A DNA stretch of 64,000 nt. Origin: Nocardia sp. NBC_00416. Its GTDB lineage: Bacteria > Actinomycetota > Actinomycetes > Mycobacteriales > Mycobacteriaceae. The notes beneath the pieces are model-generated. The model saw only the letters and a list, made by a program, of their open reading frames with translations. It was not told where the DNA came from and made no database searches. Below, in pieces: positions 58,989 through 64,000 of this stretch (positions are counted from its first letter, which is position 1; every line of letters begins with the position of its first letter). The position numbers and the translations under genes were made by a program. The stretch is taken from assembly GCF_036032445.1 (NCBI RefSeq), contig NZ_CP107932.1:2501-66500 (forward strand), given 5' to 3'.

Positions 58989-59087
58989 ATGCCGAATTCC
59001 GCGTTGCCCGGGCGGGACCCCGGTCTGCCGAGGGACCGCTTGATCGGCACGGCGGCACCATTTTTCGATGCCGTGAGGTTCGGATGA
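58989..59087 (+). CDS. possible 32-residue leader peptide coupled to yrbEA
   Basis: ATG 58989 preceded by AGGAG at 8 nt opens a 32-codon frame (MPNSALPGRDPGLPRDRL to FDAVRFG) whose TGA overlaps the yrbEA ATG as ATGA. The ribosome site and coupling are good; composition is only moderately coding-like and no family is known. It may control yrbEA translation. Confidence 0.4.
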   Translation: MPNSALPGRDPGLPRDRLIGTAAPFFDAVRFG

Positions 59088-59878
59088 CCACCCGCACCCC
59101 GTACTGGATACAGGTCAAGGACCGGTTCGAAGGACCTCTCCAGACAGTGGGCGGGTTGTTCGCCATGACCGCCGACGCGGTGCGATTCGCCTTCCGCCGG
59201 CCCTTCCAGACCCGGGAGTTCCTCGAACAGGCGTGGTTCATCGTGCGGGTCTCGCTGGTGCCCACCCTGCTGGTGGCGATCCCGTTCACCGTGCTGGTGA
59301 GCTTCACGCTCAATATCCTGCTGCGCGAGCTGGGCGCCGCCGATCTCTCCGGCGCCGGTGCGGCATTCGGTGCGGTGACCCAGGTGGGCCCCATGGTGAC
59401 GGTGCTGATCGTGGCCGGATCCGGCGCCACCGCGATGTGCGCGGACCTGGGCTCCCGGACCATCCGGGAGGAGATCGCGGCCATGGAGGTACTCGGGATC
59501 GACCCGGTACAGCGGCTGGTCACACCGCGGATGCTGGCCTCCGGGCTGGTGGCGGTGCTGCTCAACAGCCTGGTCTGCATCATCGGCGTGGTCGGCGGCT
59601 ACGTCTTCTCGGTGTACGTGCAGGACGTGAATCCGGGCGCGTTCGTCGCCGGGATCACCCTGCTCACCGGGATCAACGAGGTCATCATCTCCTCGGTGAA
59701 AGCCCTGCTCTTCGGGTTCGTCGCCGGGATGGTCGCCTGCTACCGCGGGCTGATCGTCACGGGCGGCGCCAAAGCTGTCGGCAACGCCGTCAACGAGACA
59801 GTGGTCTACGCGTTCATGTCGCTGTTCGCGATCAATGTGATGGTCACGGCCATCGGCATCCAATTGACGACCGGGTGA
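59084..59878 (+). CDS. yrbEA: YrbE-type permease A of an mce operon
   Basis: 264 residues, 5-6 membrane helices. Homologous to MlaE/YrbE: FTLNILLRELGAADLSGAGAAFGAVTQVGP and the coupling segment CADLGSRTIREEIAAMEVLGIDP that contacts the ATPase. Aligns from its first residues with M. tuberculosis YrbE1A (Q..L.G..), so ATG 59084 is chosen over the in-frame GTG 58862. With YrbEB it forms the inner-membrane permease for Mce lipid/steroid import; the MceG-type ATPase is encoded elsewhere. Confidence 0.95.
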   Translation: MTTRTPYWIQVKDRFEGPLQTVGGLFAMTADAVRFAFRRPFQTREFLEQAWFIVRVSLVPTLLVAIPFTVLVSFTLNILLRELGAADLSGAGAAFGAVTQVGPMVTVLIVAGSGATAMCADLGSRTIREEIAAMEVLGIDPVQRLVTPRMLASGLVAVLLNSLVCIIGVVGGYVFSVYVQDVNPGAFVAGITLLTGINEVIISSVKALLFGFVAGMVACYRGLIVTGGAKAVGNAVNETVVYAFMSLFAINVMVTAIGIQLTTG

Positions 59879-59891
59879 GAGGAGGTATCCG

Positions 59892-60749
59892 ATGACGGCC
59901 TCCGAGGTACTGACGGCCCGCTATCCGATTTTGATCCGCAGACTGCGAAAACCGGTGGATGTGCTGGGCCGGGTCGGCGACCACGCCATCTTCTACGTCA
60001 AGGCACTGGCCTTCGCGCCGATGGCGGCCTGGCGCTACAAGAGGGAGACGATCCGGCTGATCGCGGAGATCAGCATGGGCGCGGGCACATTGGCGGCCTT
60101 CGGCGGCACCGTGGTGATCGTCAGCTTCCTGACGCTGGCCGCCGGCGGCACCCTGGCGGTTCAGGGCTACAGCTCACTCGGCGACATCGGGATCGAGGCG
60201 CTCACCGGGTTCCTGTCCGCGTTCATCAACGTCCGGATCTCCGCGCCGGTGATGGCGGGTATCGGGCTGGCGGCGACGTTCGGGGCCGGTGTGACGGCCC
60301 AGCTCGGCGCCATGCGCATCAACGAGGAGATCGATGCGCTGGAATCCATTGCGATAGAGCCGATCGCCTATCTGGTCGGCACCCGGATCGTGGCCGGAAT
60401 GGTCGCGATCACGCCCCTGTACGCCATCGCGGTGGTCGCCTCCTTCCTCGCCAGCCGGTTCACCACCGTGGTGATCCTGGGACAGTCCTCGGGGCTGTAC
60501 GACCACTATTTCGCCACGTTCCTGAATCCGATCGATCTGCTGTGGTCGTTCCTGCAGGCGATCCTCATGGCGATCACCATTCTGCTCATCCACACCTACT
60601 TCGGGTTCTTCGCCGCCGGCGGACCGTCCGGGGTGGGAACGGCCGTGGGCAACGCGGTGCGGACATCACTGATCGGGGTGGTCACGGTGACGCTGCTGGT
60701 CTCGCTCGCCGTCTACGGATCCAACGGAAACTTCGAGCTGTCGGGGTAG
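59892..60749 (+). CDS. yrbEB: YrbE-type permease B of an mce operon
   Basis: 285 residues, MlaE-like. FLTLAAGGTLAVQGYSSLGDIGIEALTGFLSAFINVR and TAQLGAMRINEEIDALESIAIEPIAYLVGTR carry the EExDALE ATPase-coupling motif. GAGGAGG precedes ATG 59892, 13 nt after yrbEA. Second half of the YrbE permease pair. Confidence 0.95.
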   Translation: MTASEVLTARYPILIRRLRKPVDVLGRVGDHAIFYVKALAFAPMAAWRYKRETIRLIAEISMGAGTLAAFGGTVVIVSFLTLAAGGTLAVQGYSSLGDIGIEALTGFLSAFINVRISAPVMAGIGLAATFGAGVTAQLGAMRINEEIDALESIAIEPIAYLVGTRIVAGMVAITPLYAIAVVASFLASRFTTVVILGQSSGLYDHYFATFLNPIDLLWSFLQAILMAITILLIHTYFGFFAAGGPSGVGTAVGNAVRTSLIGVVTVTLLVSLAVYGSNGNFELSG

Positions 60750-60751
60750 GG

Positions 60752-62017
60752 ATGGCGCTGGTGGCAAACGAAACTCAGGCGCGGGCGGGCGGTCCGCCGA
60801 CCGGCCCGCGGGCTCGGTCCGGAACCCGGCGTCGGCGTGACCGGTTGCGGTTCCTGGCCGGCGCCGCGCGACCGGCGGCGGGCCTGGCCGCGATCGCCGC
60901 CGGGACGGCGATCGTGCTACTGGCCGTGACCCTTTTCCGGGGCGGGTTCGCCGATACGGCCGGGGTCACGGTGCATTCACCGCGGGCCGGCCTGGTGATG
61001 TATCCGGACGCGGAGGTGAAACTGCGCGGCGTGACCGTCGGCGCGGTGTCCTCCATCGCCGAACGCGCGGACGGTACTGCCGAGATCCGGTTGGCGATCG
61101 ATCGCGGCAACCTCGCGCGTATTCCCGCCGACGTGACCGTCGATATCGCGTCCACCACCGTATTCGGCGCCAAATACATCCAATTGGTGCCGCCCGAGCG
61201 GCCGTCGGCGGGTCATCTCGAACCGGGACAGGTGTTCGACGTCCAGAGTGTGACGGTCGAGATCAACACGGTGTTCGAACAACTCACCCAGGTACTGGGC
61301 GAGATCCAGCCCGAGAAGCTCAACGAAACCCTGGGCGCGCTGGCCAACGCGATGCGCGGGCGCGGGGACCGCGTCGGCCAGATGATGGTCGATCTGGAGT
61401 CGTTCCTGGCTGAGCTGGAACCGGGATTACCGGCGCTGCGCGCCGATCTCGCGATGGCGCCGCAGGTCGCGGGGACCTACGCCGACGCCGCGCCCGCTCT
61501 GCTGGACACCGTGCGCAACACCACCCAGCTGGGCCGGACCCTGGTGGCGGAGCAGCAGCAACTCGATGTGCTGCTCATGAGCTTGATCGGGCTCGCCGAT
61601 ACCGGTAACCGGGTAGTCGGCGACAACGGGCCGGGTCTGGTGAGCAGCCTCGACGCGCTGGTGCCCACCACCGACCTCACCAACCGGTACCACCCGGCGC
61701 TCACCTGCGCGCTGGACGGACTCGGCTATCTCGCGTCGGTGACACCCGTGCACGTGCCGGGGATCGGGTTGTCGGCGAATTTCCTCTGGGGTGTGGAGCC
61801 CTATAAGTATCCGGACCATCTGCCGAAAGTGGCGGCCTCGGGCGGACCTCAGTGCTCGATGCTGCCGGTGGGTTACGAGGACTTTCCGCCGTTCGTGGTC
61901 ACCGATGTGGGCGCCAACCCGCAGGCCGGTCCGTTCCGTCCCGAGCTCACCTTGAATACCGACTCACTGGCCCGAGCGCTGTTCGGACCGACCGCGGCCG
62001 GGAAGGGAGCACCCTGA
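60752..62017 (+). CDS. mceA: Mce family protein A
   Basis: 421 residues. A basic N-terminus, one membrane helix/signal anchor (about 46-66), then the MlaD/MCE domain (YPDAEVKLRGVTVGAVSSI and VDIASTTVFGAKYIQLVPP) and a long helical region (about 160-300) that builds the transport channel in Mce hexamers, ending with a C-terminal domain. Starts 2 nt after yrbEB. Confidence 0.93.
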   Translation: MALVANETQARAGGPPTGPRARSGTRRRRDRLRFLAGAARPAAGLAAIAAGTAIVLLAVTLFRGGFADTAGVTVHSPRAGLVMYPDAEVKLRGVTVGAVSSIAERADGTAEIRLAIDRGNLARIPADVTVDIASTTVFGAKYIQLVPPERPSAGHLEPGQVFDVQSVTVEINTVFEQLTQVLGEIQPEKLNETLGALANAMRGRGDRVGQMMVDLESFLAELEPGLPALRADLAMAPQVAGTYADAAPALLDTVRNTTQLGRTLVAEQQQLDVLLMSLIGLADTGNRVVGDNGPGLVSSLDALVPTTDLTNRYHPALTCALDGLGYLASVTPVHVPGIGLSANFLWGVEPYKYPDHLPKVAASGGPQCSMLPVGYEDFPPFVVTDVGANPQAGPFRPELTLNTDSLARALFGPTAAGKGAP

Positions 62018-63033
62018 TGAGCAACCGGAACACCCCGCTGCTGAAGTTCGGGATTTTCGCCGTGGTGATGGTGGTGCTCTCGGCCGGCCTGATCCTCGTG
62101 TTCGGGGAGTACCGCAGCGGCTCCACCACTGAGTACTCGGCAGTTTTCGCCGATTCGTCCGGTCTGCGCACCGGCGACACGGTGCGGGTCTCCGGGGTGG
62201 TGGTGGGCTCGGTGCGCGGTGTCACGCTGGAGCAGGACAAGCGGGTACGGGTGGATTTCGACGCCGACCGCTCCCTGCCGTTGACCACCGGGACCCAGGT
62301 AGCGGTGCGGTATCTGAATCTCGTCGGCGACCGCTATCTCGCGCTCACCGATCGCCCGGGTAACGAACTGCCCGCCGGCGGGCAGCTCCCGCAGGAGAAC
62401 ACGGCCGGCGCACTGGATCTGGATCTGCTGCTGGGCGGTCTGAAACCGGTGATCCAGGGCCTCAACGCCCGGGATGTGAACGCGCTGACCTGGTCGCTGC
62501 TGGAGATCGTGCAGGGCAAGGAGGGCACGGTGAATTCCATCCTGGGCCGGACCGCCTCGTTCTCCGCCGCCTTGGCCGACAACAACGAGATCATCGAACA
62601 GCTGATCGACAACCTGAACACGGTGATGACGACGCTGGCGTCCGAGGGCGGTGAGTTCTCCGGCCTGGTGGACCGGCTCGAACAGCTGATCACCCAGCTG
62701 AGCAACGACCGCGACCCGATCGCGGCCGCGATCGATTCGCTGGAATCGGGTACGGCCACGGTCGCGGATCTGCTCACCCAGGGCCGCCCGCCGCTGGCCG
62801 GCGCGATCGATCAGGTCAATCAGCTGGCCGCCAATATCGACGACGACAGCCAGACCCTCGACACGGCCCTGCAGAAAGCTCCGGAGAACTTCCGGAAGCT
62901 GGTGCGCACCGGGGCCTACGGCAACTTCATCCAGTACTACCTGTGCGATCTGACCATCCGGGTCAATGACCTGTCCGGGCAGGTCGTCGAGATCCCCGCA
63001 GCCGTACAGACCGACGGAAGGTGCGCTCCCTGA
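62017..63033 (+). CDS. mceB: Mce family protein B
   Basis: 338 residues. Membrane anchor (about 8-27), MCE domain (SSGLRTGDTVRVSGVVVGSVRGV, TQVAVRYLNLVGDRYLAL), helical needle region, and a C-terminal FIQYYLCDLTIRVND typical of MceB. ATG overlaps the mceA stop by 1 nt (TGATG). Confidence 0.94.
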   Translation: MSNRNTPLLKFGIFAVVMVVLSAGLILVFGEYRSGSTTEYSAVFADSSGLRTGDTVRVSGVVVGSVRGVTLEQDKRVRVDFDADRSLPLTTGTQVAVRYLNLVGDRYLALTDRPGNELPAGGQLPQENTAGALDLDLLLGGLKPVIQGLNARDVNALTWSLLEIVQGKEGTVNSILGRTASFSAALADNNEIIEQLIDNLNTVMTTLASEGGEFSGLVDRLEQLITQLSNDRDPIAAAIDSLESGTATVADLLTQGRPPLAGAIDQVNQLAANIDDDSQTLDTALQKAPENFRKLVRTGAYGNFIQYYLCDLTIRVNDLSGQVVEIPAAVQTDGRCAP

Positions 63034-63034
63034 G

Positions 63035-64000
63035 ATGTTTCGATACCGCGGAAGACATCTGCTGCGGCACGGCCTGGTCGGGATCGTGCTCATCGTCTGT
63101 GTCATCTCTTTGGGGCTGCAGTCGCAGCAGGTGATCGCCTGGGGCACGACCGTGCGCTATCAGGCCGTTTTCGAAGAGGCGGGCGGACTGGAAGCCGGGG
63201 ACGAGGTGATCGTGTCGGGCGTTCAGGTCGGCACGATCACCGATGTCGCACTCGAGCACGGTGACGCGCTGGTGGTGTTCACTGTGCGGAGCTCGGTCCC
63301 GGTCGGCGCCGACAGCACCGTGCAGATCAAAACCGGTTCGCTGCTGGGTAAACGGATAATGACGCTGGTCTCGCGGGGCGAGGAGAATCTGCGCCCGCTG
63401 GCCACCATCCCCGTCGAACGCACCTCCTCGCCGTACTCGCTGACCGACGCGCTCGGCGATCTCACCACCAATGCCGGCGCGATGGACACCGATTCGCTGA
63501 ACAGTTCGCTGGACCTGCTCTCCTCCACCCTCGATACGATCGCCCCGCAGCTGGGTCCGGCGTTCGACGGGCTGTCGGAACTGTCGAAATCCGTCAACAG
63601 CCGCAATACCGCGCTCAGCGACCTGCTCAAAGCCTCGCGGGAGGTCACCGGGATCCTCGCCGACCGCAGCGGGCAGGTGAACACCATGCTGCTCAACGCC
63701 AATACGCTGATCGGAGTGCTCGACGAGCGTCGGCAGGCGATCGCGACCCTATTGGCCAACACCGCGGCCGTCGCCGACCAGCTCACCCAGTTGGTCGCCG
63801 ACAACGAAGCCGAGCTGGGGCCGGCCCTGGACCGGCTGAACTCGGTGGCCGAACTCCTGCAACGCAATCGGGACAATATAGCCAAGGCCATTCCGGGCCT
63901 GGCCAAAGCATCGCTCACCCAGGGCGAGGCCGTCTCGGGCGGCCCGTTCTACAACGCCTACGTCGCCAACCTGATCCCGGCGCAATGGATCCGGCCGTTC
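63035..64000 (+). CDS. mceC: Mce family protein C, 3' end outside the window
   Basis: 322 codons are open to the window edge. Membrane anchor (about 10-29, LVGIVLIVCVISLGL), MCE domain (EEAGGLEAGDEVIVSGVQVGTITDV, TVQIKTGSLLGKRIMTLV) and the start of the helical channel region, with GGPFYNAYVANLIPAQW near the edge typical of MceC. ATG 63035 lies 1 nt after the mceB stop. mceD-F are expected next. Confidence 0.93.
   Translation, partial: MFRYRGRHLLRHGLVGIVLIVCVISLGLQSQQVIAWGTTVRYQAVFEEAGGLEAGDEVIVSGVQVGTITDVALEHGDALVVFTVRSSVPVGADSTVQIKTGSLLGKRIMTLVSRGEENLRPLATIPVERTSSPYSLTDALGDLTTNAGAMDTDSLNSSLDLLSSTLDTIAPQLGPAFDGLSELSKSVNSRNTALSDLLKASREVTGILADRSGQVNTMLLNANTLIGVLDERRQAIATLLANTAAVADQLTQLVADNEAELGPALDRLNSVAELLQRNRDNIAKAIPGLAKASLTQGEAVSGGPFYNAYVANLIPAQWIRPF

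Overview
The window is high-GC actinobacterial DNA, most likely a Nocardia or close Mycobacteriales relative. Three things suggest this: the gene order tlyA-nadK-recN-steA-pyrG-NUDIX-xerD-parA-scpA-scpB-rluB-cmk-der matches Mycobacterium tuberculosis Rv1691-Rv1713; a SigF/UsfX pair of mycobacterial type is present; and an mce (YrbE/Mce) lipid-import operon begins at the right edge. No tRNA, insertion sequence, phage gene or CRISPR array was seen. Genus is inferred from gene order and protein recollection, not from a search.

Layout. 1-3190: 3' part of an rRNA operon (23S without its 5' end, 5S, terminator). 3364-22850: the conserved housekeeping block, with genes mostly overlapping by 4 nt (rRNA methylation, NAD phosphorylation, DNA repair, envelope factor SteA, CTP synthesis, XerD/ParA/ScpAB chromosome maintenance, RluB, CMP kinase, GTPase Der). 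Two small minus-strand genes (GyrI-like, SRPBCC) interrupt it. A 27-copy GTGTGGCC tandem repeat lies at 5424-5638, and the steB/mctB partner usually found after steA is missing. 22851-31190: accessory enzymes and stress proteins (esterase, membrane protein, DUF1992, SnoaL-like, CsbD, phosphoesterase, BON, nucleotidyltransferase) and a three-gene minus-strand cassette (iron redox enzyme, MTQ2-like methyltransferase, CDGSH protein). 31630-34228: general stress regulation (STAS, PAS-ANTAR, UsfX/RsbW, SigF) with a good SigF-type promoter ahead of usfX-sigF.

34252-39679: DinB-like and SnoaL-like genes flanking a KstR-like palindrome, then a divergent catabolic cluster (zinc alcohol dehydrogenase; flavin monooxygenase-TetR-hydrolase) around a TTGACAccTGTCAA operator. 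40055-42420: an unrecognised two-gene operon, an exported L,D-transpeptidase and a 25-residue membrane peptide that looks leaderless. 42497-49514: sodium:solute symporter with a small membrane partner, a 923-residue repeat-rich membrane protein, a hydrolase and an SDR.

49609-58314: a minus-strand putative acyl-CoA/amide catabolic cluster (amidohydrolase, two M24 proteins of which one has lost its metal ligands, a crotonase, a double CaiB CoA-transferase) divergent from a TetR gene and a small conserved gene. 58315-64000: a low-GC regulatory stretch, a possible coupled leader peptide, then yrbEA-yrbEB-mceA-mceB-mceC, with mceC cut by the window edge.
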